64,000 nucleotides of DNA, from positions 14,642 to 78,641 of the forward strand of contig CAJURU010000013.1 in the NCBI GenBank assembly GCA_910588845.1, in the 5' to 3' direction. Below the pieces are notes generated by a model, which did no database searches, was not told the DNA's origin, and saw only the letters and a program-made list of their open reading frames with translations. Positions 37,168 through 46,202 of this stretch are shown here, one piece after another. Source of the DNA: an uncultured Lachnospiraceae bacterium (lineage in GTDB: Bacteria; Bacillota; Clostridia; Lachnospirales; Lachnospiraceae). The number at the start of each line of letters is the position of its first letter. Position 1 is the first letter of the stretch. Position numbers and translations under genes: made by a program.

Positions 37168-37374
37168 TTACTGATTGTTCATGCCATACTTGCGGTTGAA
37201 CTTATCAATACGTCCGCGAGCCTGAGCAGTCTTCTGCTGTCCCGTGTAGAACGGATGGCACTTGGAACAAATTTCAACGTGGATATCTTCTTTGGTTGAA
37301 CCTGTCACAAATGTATTTCCACAGTTGCATGTTACGGTTGCCTGATGATATGCCGGATGGATTCCTTCTCTCAT
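37168..37374 (-). CDS. rpmE: 50S ribosomal protein L31
   Basis: Zinc-binding (C+) form of ribosomal protein L31, 68 residues. Starts [20 protein letters not shown] and has the paired cysteines CNC and CSKC for zinc, followed by HPFYTGQQK and the end [13 protein letters not shown]. Encoded downstream of rho, as in many Firmicutes, with its own promoter. The cysteine-free (C-) paralogue for zinc starvation is not in the window. Confidence 0.97.
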   Translation of the reverse strand: MREGIHPAYHQATVTCNCGNTFVTGSTKEDIHVEICSKCHPFYTGQQKTAQARGRIDKFNRKYGMNNQ

Positions 37375-37454
37375 GTTTTCACCTCTTCACTCTCTATTTT
37401 AAATCTAAAAACTGATTTTCCTGTCCTTGCTATTGCCTACGCAACAGCTTTATC

Positions 37455-37483
37455 ATTGTAGCATATATTTCCTGTATTTGCAA
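37455..37483 (-). promoter_or_regulatory. Sigma-A promoter for rpmE
   Basis: Minus strand -35 TTGCAA (37478-37483) and -10 TACAAT (37455-37460), 17-bp spacer. The leader of about 75 bases before the L31 start leaves room for autoregulation, but I see no clear structure. Confidence 0.6.
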
Positions 37484-37548
37484 GTTGTTTTCTCTAAAAC
37501 TTTTCCAAGAATAATTTTACGCCACAAATTTTTCCTTTACAAGCTCTG

Positions 37549-39183
37549 TCACACCAACTTAGTCTTTTTAATCATTTGGCAAAACTCTCGGTTACTATTC
37601 GTACGCACAAAAAGATTGAGTATGCTTTCCACTGCTTCATCTGCCCTCATGCCGTTGATCGCACGACGCATAATTTCCACGGCTTCCTGCTCTTCACGGT
37701 TCAACAGCAAGTCTTCCCTCCTCGTCCCAGATTTGGTAATGTCAACTGCCGGGAAAATACGACGCTCAGAAAGCTTGCGATCCAGAATCAACTCCATATT
37801 GCCTGTCCCCTTAAATTCCTCATAGATAACATCATCCATACGGCTTCCAGTATCAACCAACGCAGTAGCCAGGATGGTGATACTTCCTCCTTCACGCATA
37901 TTCCTGGCTGCTCCAAAGAAGCGTTTCGGCATATGTAACGCCGCCGGGTCAATACCGCCGGATAACGTTCTGCCACTCGGTGGAACAATCAGGTTATACG
38001 CCCGCGCCAGACGGGTGATACTGTCTAAAAGAATCGTAACATCCTTCTTATGCTCCACCAAACGCCTTGCACGCTCTATCACCATCTCAGATACACGCTT
38101 ATGATGCTCAGGGAGTTCATCAAACGTAGAATAAATAACTTCTACATTCTTCCCCTCAATCGCTTCCTTAATATCAGTTACTTCCTCTGGCCGCTCATCT
38201 ATAAGGAGAATGATCAAATGCATCTGAGGGTTATTCCTGGTTACCGCCTTTGCAACCTGTTTCAACAACGTAGTCTTTCCCGCCTTAGGCGGCGACACAA
38301 TCATCCCTCTCTGTCCCTTGCCAATTGGGGAAACTACATCCATAATACGCATGGCGACCGCAGTCCTCTCCGTCTCAAGGCGAATGCGCTCATTGGGAAA
38401 AATCGGCGTAAGGTCTTCAAAATTCGGTCGACGTAATATCTCAGATGGATGATAGCCGTTGATGCTGCGGATATAAAGAAGAGCGCTAAACTTCTCCTGC
38501 TGCGTCTTCACTCTGGTGTTCCCCTGTATAATGTCACCTGTTTTCAAGCCAAATTTGCGAATCTGCGATGGGGAAACATACACGTCATTCTCCCCCGGAA
38601 GGTAATTCTCACACCGGATAAAACCATACCCATCCGGCATAACTTCCAAAATTCCATGCGCACTGATTCCACTGTCAAGTTCGGGATTATCTATCTCTAT
38701 ACCATCTGCCGTGATAATTTTCGCGGGCTTACGCTCCTGCCGCTCACCATATTCTGTGCGTTCATTTTTGACAAATCTATCGCTATGTTCGCTGCGGATA
38801 TCTTTTGTCTGTAAAGTTCTCGAATCCTGCGGCTGCTTGTCTTCGCTTTTTGCTGCCGCTCTTCCTGCGGTTTTCTCCGCGCTTCTTGCTGACGCCCTTC
38901 CTGCGGTTTTCTCCGCGCTTCTCACAATTGTTCTCTGTTCTGTCCCAGATGCCTTCTCTTTCTCTTTTTCCGTTTCCTTATCTGCCGCTTTCTCTTCTGC
39001 CCCGCTTACATCCTTCTCTTGCGTCTCTCCCACAGCGTCCTCTTTCGACGCAGCCTTTTTATCTTCTTCGAGCATCAGCTCTACCAGCTCTTTTTTCTTC
39101 AAACCGGAAAGATGCTTTAATCCCCTTGCCTTTGCTACATCCCTCAATACTGCCACAGATAAACTCTCATATTTTTCTCTCAT
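37549..39183 (-). CDS. rho: Transcription termination factor Rho
   Basis: Hexameric RNA helicase that ends transcription. The N-terminal Rho_N helix bundle (SVAVLRDVAKARGLKHLSGLK, start) is followed by a charged, low-complexity insert of about 110 residues (37-150), with the repeated phrase RSAEKTAGRA. The cold-shock RNA-binding domain begins near 165 (GILEVMPDGYGFIRCENYLPG), and the RecA-like ATPase has PPKAGKTTLLKQVAKA (Walker A), LIDERPEEVTDI, and DSITRLARAYNLIVPPSGRTLSGG (Q/R loops; shown in two parts by the family). At 544 residues it is longer than the E. coli protein because of the insert. AAAGGAGAA precedes ATG 39183. Confidence 0.97.
   Translation of the reverse strand: MREKYESLSVAVLRDVAKARGLKHLSGLKKKELVELMLEEDKKAASKEDAVGETQEKDVSGAEEKAADKETEKEKEKASGTEQRTIVRSAEKTAGRASARSAEKTAGRAAAKSEDKQPQDSRTLQTKDIRSEHSDRFVKNERTEYGERQERKPAKIITADGIEIDNPELDSGISAHGILEVMPDGYGFIRCENYLPGENDVYVSPSQIRKFGLKTGDIIQGNTRVKTQQEKFSALLYIRSINGYHPSEILRRPNFEDLTPIFPNERIRLETERTAVAMRIMDVVSPIGKGQRGMIVSPPKAGKTTLLKQVAKAVTRNNPQMHLIILLIDERPEEVTDIKEAIEGKNVEVIYSTFDELPEHHKRVSEMVIERARRLVEHKKDVTILLDSITRLARAYNLIVPPSGRTLSGGIDPAALHMPKRFFGAARNMREGGSITILATALVDTGSRMDDVIYEEFKGTGNMELILDRKLSERRIFPAVDITKSGTRREDLLLNREEQEAVEIMRRAINGMRADEAVESILNLFVRTNSNREFCQMIKKTKLV
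38861..38922 (-). repeat. Two copies of a 26-bp repeat inside rho
   Basis: An identical 26-bp segment at 38861-38886 and 38897-38922 (36-bp period) encodes the repeated RSAEKTAGR phrase in Rho's disordered insert. A recent in-frame duplication of 36 bp (12 residues) explains it. Confidence 0.85.
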
Positions 39184-39312
39184 ACATTTCTCCTTTTATC
39201 ATCATAATTGGGAATCTATGTCAGAGCAGACAACGACTTCACGCACAGAAATTGTGCCTCTGTAATGGGTTCATTATACACTATCTTTTTCTAAATAGGA
39301 AGTCCTTTTTTC

Positions 39313-39341
39313 TTGATTTGATTTTTTTTTCATGCTATGAT
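39313..39341 (+). promoter_or_regulatory. Sigma-A promoter of the malic enzyme operon
   Basis: -35 TTGATT (39313-39318) and -10 TATGAT (39336-39341), 17-bp spacer rich in T. The leader to the ATG is about 95 bases and has no obvious hairpin. Confidence 0.6.
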
Positions 39342-39441
39342 GTAACTGTTTAATTGTAACCTAATGATTCGCAGTTCTTTGAACGCAATCTTATAATTCC
39401 TTAAATTATTACAGTATAGAAGACGAAAGGAACGATACGCA

Positions 39442-40596
39442 ATGACTACACAAGAAAAAGCGATTTTCTTACATAAAGAATGGAACGGCAAACTTGAAAC
39501 CGTGGCAAAATCCCCGGTTACAACACGCGAGGACTTAGCCATCGCCTACACGCCAGGCGTGGCGGAGCCATGTAAACTCATTGCCGAGAACCCTGCCGAC
39601 GCCTACGTCTACACAATGAAATCGAACACAGTCGCCGTCGTCTCTGACGGAAGCGCTGTGCTTGGCCTGGGCAACATCGGTCCCTATGCCGCAATGCCAG
39701 TTATGGAAGGCAAATGCGTGCTGTTCAAAGAATTCGGCGGCGTCAATGCCGTCCCCATCTGCCTGGATACCCAGGACACGGAAGAGATTATCAAAGCCAT
39801 CACCTATCTGGCGCCTGGCTTTGGCGGCATCAACCTGGAAGATATCTCCGCTCCCCGCTGTTTTGAGATTGAAGAACGGCTCAAAGAAACGCTTTCCATC
39901 CCAGTTTTTCATGACGATCAGCATGGAACGGCTATTGTAGTGCTTGCCGGCATTATTAATGCGCTGAAAGTTGTAGGCAAGCAAAAAGAAAATTGCCAGG
40001 TAGTTGTAAACGGCGCAGGTTCTGCTGGAATTGCCATCACGAAACTGCTGCTCACCTACGGATTTCCCCATGTAACGATGTGCGACCGTCTGGGGATAAT
40101 CGGTGAAGATTATCCTGATTTGAACTGGATGCAGCAGAAAATGACTACACTCACGAACCTGGAACACAAGACCGGCACGCTTGCCGACGCCTTAAAAGGC
40201 GCAGACATTTTCGTGGGCGTCTCCGCACCTGGAATCGTGACTGCCGAAATGGTCTCCTCCATGAACAAGGACGCCATTTTATTTGCCATGGCTAATCCAG
40301 TCCCGGAAATTATGCCGGATGCAGCAAAAGCAGCCGGTGCAAGAATTGTCGGCACCGGGCGCAGCGATTTCCCCAACCAGGTCAACAATGTCGTAGCGTT
40401 CCCCGGTATTTTCAAGGGCGCTTTAGAGGGCCGTGCACCGCAGATTACAGAAGAAATGAAACTGGCCGCCGCCAAAGCCATCGCAGAACTTGTACCGGAA
40501 GATCAGCTTAATGAAAATTTCATCATGCCGGAAGCATTTGACCCCAGAGTAGCGCAGGCAGTGAGCACGGCGGTGAAATCCCATATACCAGGATAA
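39442..40596 (+). CDS. NAD(P)-dependent malic enzyme
   Basis: Oxidative decarboxylation of malate to pyruvate. The protein (384 residues) is the short malic enzyme form without a phosphotransacetylase tail. Markers: AYTPGVAEPCKLIAENP (tyrosine and substrate loop), SDGSAVLGLGNIGPYAAMPVMEGK, the metal-site FHDDQHGTAIVVLAGI, NAD-site VVVNGAGSAGIAITKLL, and FAMANPVPEIMPDAA. First of a three-gene plus-strand run. GAAAGGAACG precedes the ATG. Confidence 0.95.
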   Translation: MTTQEKAIFLHKEWNGKLETVAKSPVTTREDLAIAYTPGVAEPCKLIAENPADAYVYTMKSNTVAVVSDGSAVLGLGNIGPYAAMPVMEGKCVLFKEFGGVNAVPICLDTQDTEEIIKAITYLAPGFGGINLEDISAPRCFEIEERLKETLSIPVFHDDQHGTAIVVLAGIINALKVVGKQKENCQVVVNGAGSAGIAITKLLLTYGFPHVTMCDRLGIIGEDYPDLNWMQQKMTTLTNLEHKTGTLADALKGADIFVGVSAPGIVTAEMVSSMNKDAILFAMANPVPEIMPDAAKAAGARIVGTGRSDFPNQVNNVVAFPGIFKGALEGRAPQITEEMKLAAAKAIAELVPEDQLNENFIMPEAFDPRVAQAVSTAVKSHIPG

Positions 40597-40600
40597 ACAC

Positions 40601-41539
40601 ATGTGGAATGATAAACGCTACTACTCCATAGATTACTATCTGAAACAGACATTTGGCGAAAAAGTCTACCGTCTTGCCTTAAACGGCGGTATGACCTGCC
40701 CGAACAGGGACGGCACGTTAGGCAGGAGAGGATGTATTTTTTGCAGTTCGGCAGGCAGCGGCGACTTTGCCCAGCAAAGCGGCAAACCTATCGCAAGCCA
40801 GATTGCCGCTGCCAAAGAGCAGATCCTCCAGAAACGAAGCTGCCGAAAATTTATCGCTTATTTTCAGGCATTCACCAACACTTATGCCCCGGTAAGCTAT
40901 CTGAGAAAAATTTTTACGGAGGCAATCACCGACCCCGACATCGTAATCCTGTCTATCGCCACACGGCCGGACTGCCTGTCCCCGGAAATTTTAACGCTTT
41001 TGGCTGAGCTCAACCAAATCAAACCTGTCTGGATAGAACTTGGCCTACAAACCATCCATCCGGACACCAGCCGTTTCATCCGCAGCGGCTTTACTCTGAA
41101 CTGTTTTCACGAAACAATAAGCGCTCTTGCCCATTATGGCATCTCTGTTATTGTCCATGTGATACTGGGGCTTCCGGGTGAAACAAGAAAACAGATGATC
41201 GAGACAGTACGCCATGTAGGTGATCTAGGTATTTTCGGAATTAAACTACAGCTTTTACACGTTTTGTCAGATTCAGATTTAGGCGCGTTGTACAGAGAGT
41301 CTCCCTTTCCTCTACTCTCCCAGGATGAATACTGCGAACTAATCGCCGACTGCATAGAGCGGCTGCCAGAAAACATCACCATCCACCGCCTGACTGGAGA
41401 TGGACCGAAAGATTTGTTAGTGGCACCCCTGTGGAGCCGTGCCAAACGCAGTGTACTCAACCAGATAGAACAAACCCTGAAAAAGCGCGACACATGGCAG
41501 GGAAAATACGCTGAAACGGATCATTTAACATCATTATAA
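40601..41539 (+). CDS. Radical SAM protein, TIGR01212 family
   Basis: Radical SAM enzyme of unknown reaction (312 residues; Bacillus YtqA). The family-typical long-spaced cluster motif is seen as MTCPNRDGTLGRRGCIFCSS (C-x11-C-x2-C), with FQAFTNTYAPV, DPDIVILSIATRPDCL, WIELGLQTIHPDTSRFIRSG and HVILGLPGETRKQM, all conserved in the family. The ATG is only four bases after the malic enzyme stop codon, so it is co-transcribed, perhaps by translational coupling; I see no strong ribosome site. Related to TmcAL/elp-type folds only distantly; substrate not known. Confidence 0.9.
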   Translation: MWNDKRYYSIDYYLKQTFGEKVYRLALNGGMTCPNRDGTLGRRGCIFCSSAGSGDFAQQSGKPIASQIAAAKEQILQKRSCRKFIAYFQAFTNTYAPVSYLRKIFTEAITDPDIVILSIATRPDCLSPEILTLLAELNQIKPVWIELGLQTIHPDTSRFIRSGFTLNCFHETISALAHYGISVIVHVILGLPGETRKQMIETVRHVGDLGIFGIKLQLLHVLSDSDLGALYRESPFPLLSQDEYCELIADCIERLPENITIHRLTGDGPKDLLVAPLWSRAKRSVLNQIEQTLKKRDTWQGKYAETDHLTSL

Positions 41540-41576
41540 ATAAGAGACATGCCTCTCAACAATAAGGAGCGATACC

Positions 41577-42092
41577 ATGGCAGACGCATCAACACAATAC
41601 AAATTGATTGTACTCTACATGCTGGATCAGGTGGATTTTCCCCTGACGAACACCCAAATTTCCAACTTCATGCTCGATAAGGATTATACAACATATTTTA
41701 CTGTGCAAAAAGCAATCAGTGAATTGATTGACGCGGGATTAATGCGTACGGAATCCACATACAACAACACCCACTACTACATTACGCCTGCCGGCAGAGA
41801 GACGCTCTCCTACTTCCCTGATAAAATTTCTGATGCTATCAAATCAGATGTTCTCAGTTACTTTGCAGAAAATCAAATGGCATTGCGGCAGGAAGTCTCC
41901 ACGGTTGCAGATTATTATAAGACGACCGCCCAGGATTTTGCGGCGCACTGTCAACTCAAAGAACGAAAGCAAACGCTAATCGACCTGACCGTCACCGTCA
42001 AATCCAAGGCTGAAGCTGAGGCTATCTGCGCAAACTGGAAATCCCAGCATGAAGATGTCTACGGCTATTTGATGGATTTATTGTTAAGATAA
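41577..42092 (+). CDS. DUF4364 family protein (winged-helix-like)
   Basis: 171-residue protein typical of Lachnospiraceae. The N-terminal segment (TQYKLIVLYMLDQVDFPLTN, followed by AISELIDAGLMRTESTYNNT and YYITPAGRETL) has the pattern of a winged helix-turn-helix related to PadR/MarR folds. The C-terminal half is beta/helix of unknown role. Probable transcription regulator, targets unknown. AAGGAGCG precedes the ATG; it ends the malic enzyme transcript. Confidence 0.82.
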   Translation: MADASTQYKLIVLYMLDQVDFPLTNTQISNFMLDKDYTTYFTVQKAISELIDAGLMRTESTYNNTHYYITPAGRETLSYFPDKISDAIKSDVLSYFAENQMALRQEVSTVADYYKTTAQDFAAHCQLKERKQTLIDLTVTVKSKAEAEAICANWKSQHEDVYGYLMDLLLR

Positions 42093-42115
42093 AAAATCAG
42101 CGGTCACATGACCGC
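42091..42115 (-). terminator. Terminator of the zinc-ribbon/flavin reductase run
   Basis: GCGGTCA / TGACCGC stem followed on the minus strand by TGATTTTTT. It sits between convergent genes; the plus-strand T-run is poor, so it mainly serves the minus strand. Confidence 0.75.
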
Positions 42116-42149
42116 CGATAAACTACATATTTCCAACTCAGTAATTAAC

Positions 42150-42545
42150 TTAATCCTCTTTGTCTGAGTTATCTTTCTCCAAAAAGCGCATCTTATGTTT
42201 CTCCCCTGAGAGCTGCAAAGGCACATATCCTGTGGCAGTGTGATACTTCTCACGGTAACACTTCTGACAGAGCGTTCCAAATGTAATTTCTGCCCCACAC
42301 ATATTGCAATGGAGGTTTACAATCTTCTCCTCCTGCTCCTTGTATTCAATCCTTCCCTCCGCAATCCACTTCTTCACCAAAAGCCGCGGAATATTAAAAT
42401 GTTCCGCCACCTGGTATTCTGTCACATCCCTGGAGCGTATGTATTCCTTGACTTCTGAAAACAGATGGTTTTCTTGACAAGCCGGGCACAGATCCCCTTC
42501 AAATGTGTCCGGAAGGCTCCTATGGCATATTGCACAAAATTTCAT
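42150..42545 (-). CDS. Zinc-ribbon protein with a DNA-binding-like core (YvyF-like)
   Basis: About 131 residues. N-terminal CxxC pairs (MKFCAICHRSL...DLCPACQE) are followed by a helix-turn-helix-like segment (VTEYQVAEHFNIPRLLVKKWIAEGRIEY) and a second C4 ribbon (CNMCGAEI...CQKCYREKY). The pattern resembles the flagellar-operon protein TIGR03826/YvyF and MerR-like cores, but no flagellar genes are nearby. The start is uncertain: the frame is open to 42605 and neither candidate has a good ribosome site. ATG 42545 is preferred as it begins the first cysteine pair. Confidence 0.65.
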   Translation of the reverse strand: MKFCAICHRSLPDTFEGDLCPACQENHLFSEVKEYIRSRDVTEYQVAEHFNIPRLLVKKWIAEGRIEYKEQEEKIVNLHCNMCGAEITFGTLCQKCYREKYHTATGYVPLQLSGEKHKMRFLEKDNSDKED

Positions 42546-42605
42546 ATTATCAAATAACGATGCCTGTTCCAATGTCTTCACCACTTTTCTTAATTTATAC
42601 AACAA

Positions 42606-43196
42606 TTACCGTTTCTTTTTCTTAACACTATAACCAAAAGTTCCTAAAATGCCTTTTAAACCACAATAAACACCATGGGAATATACCATGGGTTCAGCTT
42701 GTTCTAAATGAAATTTGCCTTTATGATCCATATAGGCTTCCGAGGCGTGTACTGCTACAACCTCTGCCAAAAACATGTGGTGGGAGCCAAGTTCTATGCA
42801 TTGGGTCACTTTGCATTCCAGATTAACAGGACTTTCCCCGATCAGAGGAGGCGTAACTATTGATGCCTTTTGCCTGGTAAGCTTCAAAGATGCAAATTTA
42901 TCTATAGCCCTGCCGGATTTTACGCCGCAATAATCAGTTGCATATGCTAAATTCCGGGTTGTAAGGTTAATAACAAACTCCCCACTCTCCACTATCATAT
43001 GGTAAGAAAACCGTTCCGGCCTTACAGAAATATAAACCATGGGTGGATTCGTACATACCGTCCCGGTCCAGGCCACAGTAATGATATTATCCCGCCCTTT
43101 TTTATCCGCCACAGTCACCATGACTGCCGGAACCGGATAAAGCATATTTCCTGGTTTCCACTCCTGCTTTTTGTAAATGAAATCCTCATTCACCAT
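42606..43196 (-). CDS. Flavin reductase family protein (flavoredoxin-like)
   Basis: FMN-binding split-barrel protein of about 196 residues. It has the family pattern: NMLYPVPAVMVTVADKKGRDNI, VAWTGTVCTNPPMVYISVRP and FVINLTTRNLAYATDYCGVKSGR, as in flavoredoxin-like proteins from anaerobes, and keeps a cysteine/glycine run near YCGVKSG. Likely an electron carrier or NAD(P)H:flavin reductase. ATG 43196 with AGGGG is chosen; the gene begins seven bases after the stop of the coiled-coil gene. Confidence 0.88.
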   Translation of the reverse strand: MVNEDFIYKKQEWKPGNMLYPVPAVMVTVADKKGRDNIITVAWTGTVCTNPPMVYISVRPERFSYHMIVESGEFVINLTTRNLAYATDYCGVKSGRAIDKFASLKLTRQKASIVTPPLIGESPVNLECKVTQCIELGSHHMFLAEVVAVHASEAYMDHKGKFHLEQAEPMVYSHGVYCGLKGILGTFGYSVKKKKR

Positions 43197-43203
43197 AATA
43201 CCC

Positions 43204-43956
43204 CTAGAAAAATCCAAACATATGGGCAATTATCGCAACAACTCCCACAAAATTAATAACACCGAGAATAATCAGAACACCAAAGTAACTCTTCATCACC
43301 TTCATGCTCTGCGTACCCACTTCCACATGCTCTATCTTTGCCTCTAATTCTTCCAACAGCGTCTGGATATTGCGATAACATTTTACGTTCTCTCTGTGAA
43401 TCTTTTCACTCAGTTCTGTTTTCACAGCCTCAAGCTTATCGTCGCCTTCATCCTCTTGGTCGGAAGCTTCTGCCAGCTTCTCTACCTCAGCGCTAATTTT
43501 TGCCAAATCGGAAGAAAATCCTTGCAGCGTTGCCTGAATTGACTTTGTCTGTCCTTCCAACTGCTCCGATGCTGATTTAGAGAAATCCTGAATTTTTTTA
43601 TCTAATTCTGCCATTCCCTGCCGGGAATTGCTGTTTATCTCGACAATCTGCTCGGAAATCTGCTCTTCCAGCGTATTGATTTCACTGCTAATTGTTTCAT
43701 CCATTGCACGCATCTGCGCGTCCACGCGGGAAATCAGCGAATCAACCTGAACTCTTACGTTCTGCGTCAGCTTATCAGCTTCTTCCTGTTTCCCATCTAA
43801 TATTTCCTGAAGATTCTTTGCTTTCTCTTCTTTCTCCTCCAAAACACCCTCAAGCTCTTCTACCTTGCTTTCCTTGGTTGTCATCAGATTATGAAGATAT
43901 TTTGCTTTTTCCTTAAATTCGTCAATTTGTTTTAAAAAAAAGTCTTCTTTCTGCAC
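43204..43956 (-). CDS. Coiled-coil protein with one C-terminal membrane helix
   Basis: Not recognised. Of 250 residues, about 1-215 are heptad-rich (E, K, Q, S), predicting a long coiled coil with runs such as ELEGVLEEKEEKAKNLQEIL. The final 25 residues form a single hydrophobic helix (YFGVLIILGVINFVGVVAII), so this is a tail-anchored type, facing the cytoplasm. No catalytic motifs. Probable start is GTG 43956, with AGAAAGGA upstream. It is upstream of the flavin reductase gene, but no functional link is visible. Confidence 0.7.
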   Translation of the reverse strand: MQKEDFFLKQIDEFKEKAKYLHNLMTTKESKVEELEGVLEEKEEKAKNLQEILDGKQEEADKLTQNVRVQVDSLISRVDAQMRAMDETISSEINTLEEQISEQIVEINSNSRQGMAELDKKIQDFSKSASEQLEGQTKSIQATLQGFSSDLAKISAEVEKLAEASDQEDEGDDKLEAVKTELSEKIHRENVKCYRNIQTLLEELEAKIEHVEVGTQSMKVMKSYFGVLIILGVINFVGVVAIIAHMFGFF

Positions 43957-43989
43957 CTTATTTATATCCTTTCTTATGTTATGGATATC

Positions 43990-44018
43990 ATTGTAACATT
44001 AGACCTGCCTTTTTGCAA
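43990..44018 (-). promoter_or_regulatory. Sigma-A promoter of the coiled-coil/flavin reductase run
   Basis: Minus strand -35 TTGCAA (44013-44018) and -10 TACAAT (43990-43995), 17-bp spacer, about 35 bases upstream of the coiled-coil gene. Farther upstream (44058-44102) lies a loose TTCAG/CTGAA inverted repeat. Confidence 0.6.
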
Positions 44019-44105
44019 GAACGAGAAATATTTTTAGATTGCTTATGATAAATATAGCAGTTCAGCCAACACATTTTATATAAAATTACGCTGTCTGAAC
44101 AATCA

Positions 44106-44780
44106 TTATACATTTTCAATCTGCCAGTCAATGGGCTCTATGCCGTTGGCTTGAAGAAATTCATTTGCCTGGCTAAAATGCTTGCAGCCAAAAAATCCAC
44201 GGTAGGCAGATAATGGGCTCGGGTGCGGAGCCTTCAGAATCAGGTGTTTGGGGTTATTGAGCATAGGTATCTTGCTCTGTGCCGGCTTCCCCCACAGCAT
44301 ATATACAACTGGACGATCCTGTTCATTGACTGCATGGATAATGGCGTCTGTGAACTGCTCCCACCCTTGTCCCTGATGGGAAAACGCCTGATGGGCGCGC
44401 ACAGTCAACACAGTATTGAGCATCAGAACTCCCTGCCTGGCCCATTTTACAAGATAACCATTGTTAGGGATCTCACATCCCAGGTCATCATGAAGCTCTT
44501 TGTATATATTCTCCAACGACGGGGGAATCTCTACCTTGGGCCTCACAGAAAAACATAACCCATGCGCCTGCCCCTCATTGTGGTAGGGATCTTGCCCTAA
44601 AATCAAGACTTTCACCTGTCCTAAGGGCGTCAAATGCATGGCATTAAAAATATCATCCGCCGGGGGATAGATGACCCTGGCGCTGTATTCTTCCTTTACA
44701 AATTGATAGAGTTTAGCATAATATGGCTTCTTAAACTCTCCGCCAATTGCTTCTACCCAGTCATTTTGCAGCATTCCCAT
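44106..44780 (-). CDS. ung: Uracil-DNA glycosylase
   Basis: Removes uracil from DNA in base excision repair. Family 1 motifs are present: catalytic water-activating loop GQDPYHNEGQAHGLCFS (about residue 61), the tyrosine wedge region, and the leucine-intercalation loop HPSPLSAYRGFFGCKHF. 224 residues, normal length. AAGGAG precedes the ATG. Located between hisF and the coiled-coil operon. Confidence 0.97.
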   Translation of the reverse strand: MGMLQNDWVEAIGGEFKKPYYAKLYQFVKEEYSARVIYPPADDIFNAMHLTPLGQVKVLILGQDPYHNEGQAHGLCFSVRPKVEIPPSLENIYKELHDDLGCEIPNNGYLVKWARQGVLMLNTVLTVRAHQAFSHQGQGWEQFTDAIIHAVNEQDRPVVYMLWGKPAQSKIPMLNNPKHLILKAPHPSPLSAYRGFFGCKHFSQANEFLQANGIEPIDWQIENV

Positions 44781-44818
44781 AAGAAATACTCCTTTCTCTT
44801 GCGTACCGCGCCGCCAAC

Positions 44819-45580
44819 TTATTTCCTTACCGGCACGCCCCTCTGCGCTAAGTAACTCTTTAATTCCATAATCTCTAATTCCTTATAGTGGAAAAGCGAT
44901 GCCGCCAGCGCCGCCTCCGCCCCGCCTTCCGTCAAAGCCTCGAAGAAGTGTTCTTTCGCGCCGGCTCCGCCCGAAGCAATGACCGGAATGGGAACATTGT
45001 CTGCAATCGTCCTGGTAAGCGCCAGATCATAGCCTGACTTCGTACCGTCACAATCCATACTGGTAAGCAAAATCTCCCCGGCGCCCATGCGGCTGGCACG
45101 CACCGCCCACTCTACCGCATCCAGCCCGGTATCAATCCTGCCTCCGTTCTTATATACATTCCATCCGCTGCCGTCTGCCCTGCGCTTGGCGTCAATCGCA
45201 ACTACCACGCACTGGCTGCCAAACTTATCCGCTGCATCGCTGATTAGCTCCGGCGTATTGATTGCAGAAGAATTAATGGAGATTTTATCGGCCCCCTCCC
45301 GCAGCAACACCTTAAAATCCTCGACTGTGCGGATGCCGCCGCCCACCGTAAAGGGGATAAAAACCGTCTCGGCCACTCTTCGCACCATATCTACCACAGT
45401 ATTCCTCGCATCCGAAGACGCCGTAATGTCCAAAAATACAACCTCGTCGGCTCCCGCCTTATCATAGGCTGCCGCCACAGCTACTGGATCTCCGGCGTCT
45501 TTGAGATTGACAAAATTAACACCTTTCACCACGCGCCCGTCGTGCACATCCAGACAAGGGATAATCCTCTTCGTAAACAT
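44819..45580 (-). CDS. hisF: Imidazole glycerol phosphate synthase, cyclase subunit
   Basis: (beta/alpha)8 barrel enzyme that uses ammonia from HisH to make IGP and AICAR in histidine synthesis. Starts [20 protein letters not shown] and shows phosphate-site motifs [21 protein letters not shown] and [16 protein letters not shown]. About 253 residues; an adjacent GTG one codon upstream is possible. It directly follows hisH (three-base gap), giving the usual hisHF pair; the remaining his genes are not adjacent. Confidence 0.96.
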   Translation of the reverse strand: MFTKRIIPCLDVHDGRVVKGVNFVNLKDAGDPVAVAAAYDKAGADEVVFLDITASSDARNTVVDMVRRVAETVFIPFTVGGGIRTVEDFKVLLREGADKISINSSAINTPELISDAADKFGSQCVVVAIDAKRRADGSGWNVYKNGGRIDTGLDAVEWAVRASRMGAGEILLTSMDCDGTKSGYDLALTRTIADNVPIPVIASGGAGAKEHFFEALTEGGAEAALAASLFHYKELEIMELKSYLAQRGVPVRK

Positions 45581-45583
45581 CAC

Positions 45584-46198
45584 CTACACCTCCCCTGTCT
45601 TCGCAAAATTGCGCAGGATCTGTAAGCCTACACTGCTGCTTTTTTCCGGGTGAAACTGACAGGCAAATACATTTCCCTGCTCCACAGAAGCATGAACACA
45701 AACGCCATACTCTGTAGAAGCCTTAACGATCTCGGGATTTTCCGCTCTCAAATAATAGGAATGCACAAAATAGACAAAAGCGCCTTCTTCAATTCCCTCA
45801 AACAGCTTCCCCTGATTTTGCAGATGCAGGGAATTCCAGCCAATATGAGGAATTTTCAACCCCTCCCCCGCTGGAATCTTTATTATCTCACCGTCCAGAA
45901 TATGTAATCCTTCCACTCCGCCATTCTCTTGGCTGCCTGCAAACAAGAGCTGCAAGCCGAGGCAGATACCCAGAAACGGCGTCTGCCTGTTCACTGCTTC
46001 GCCAATTACTTTGTCCAACTCATATCGTTTCAGATGCTCCATGGCCTCCGCAAAAGCTCCCACCCCCGGCAAAATAACTTTGTCGGCTGAGAGAATTTGC
46101 CTGTGATCCCTGGTAACAATAGTCTCCTCGCCCAGATAGTGTAAAGCCTTCTCAACACTTTTGAGGTTGCCCGCATCATAATCAATGATTGCTATCAT
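45584..46198 (-). CDS. hisH: Imidazole glycerol phosphate synthase, glutamine amidotransferase subunit
   Basis: Hydrolyses glutamine and channels ammonia to HisF. The class I amidotransferase motif has the nucleophile in FLGICLGLQLLF, with the His-Glu pair near the end in CQFHPEKSSSVGLQIL. The protein (204 residues) starts MIAIIDYDAGNLKSVEKAL. ATG 46198 follows AGAGGAGTG, which lies inside the end of the preceding acidic-protein gene, so hisHF is coupled to that gene. Confidence 0.95.
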   Translation of the reverse strand: MIAIIDYDAGNLKSVEKALHYLGEETIVTRDHRQILSADKVILPGVGAFAEAMEHLKRYELDKVIGEAVNRQTPFLGICLGLQLLFAGSQENGGVEGLHILDGEIIKIPAGEGLKIPHIGWNSLHLQNQGKLFEGIEEGAFVYFVHSYYLRAENPEIVKASTEYGVCVHASVEQGNVFACQFHPEKSSSVGLQILRNFAKTGEV

Positions 46199-46202
46199 AT
46201 CA

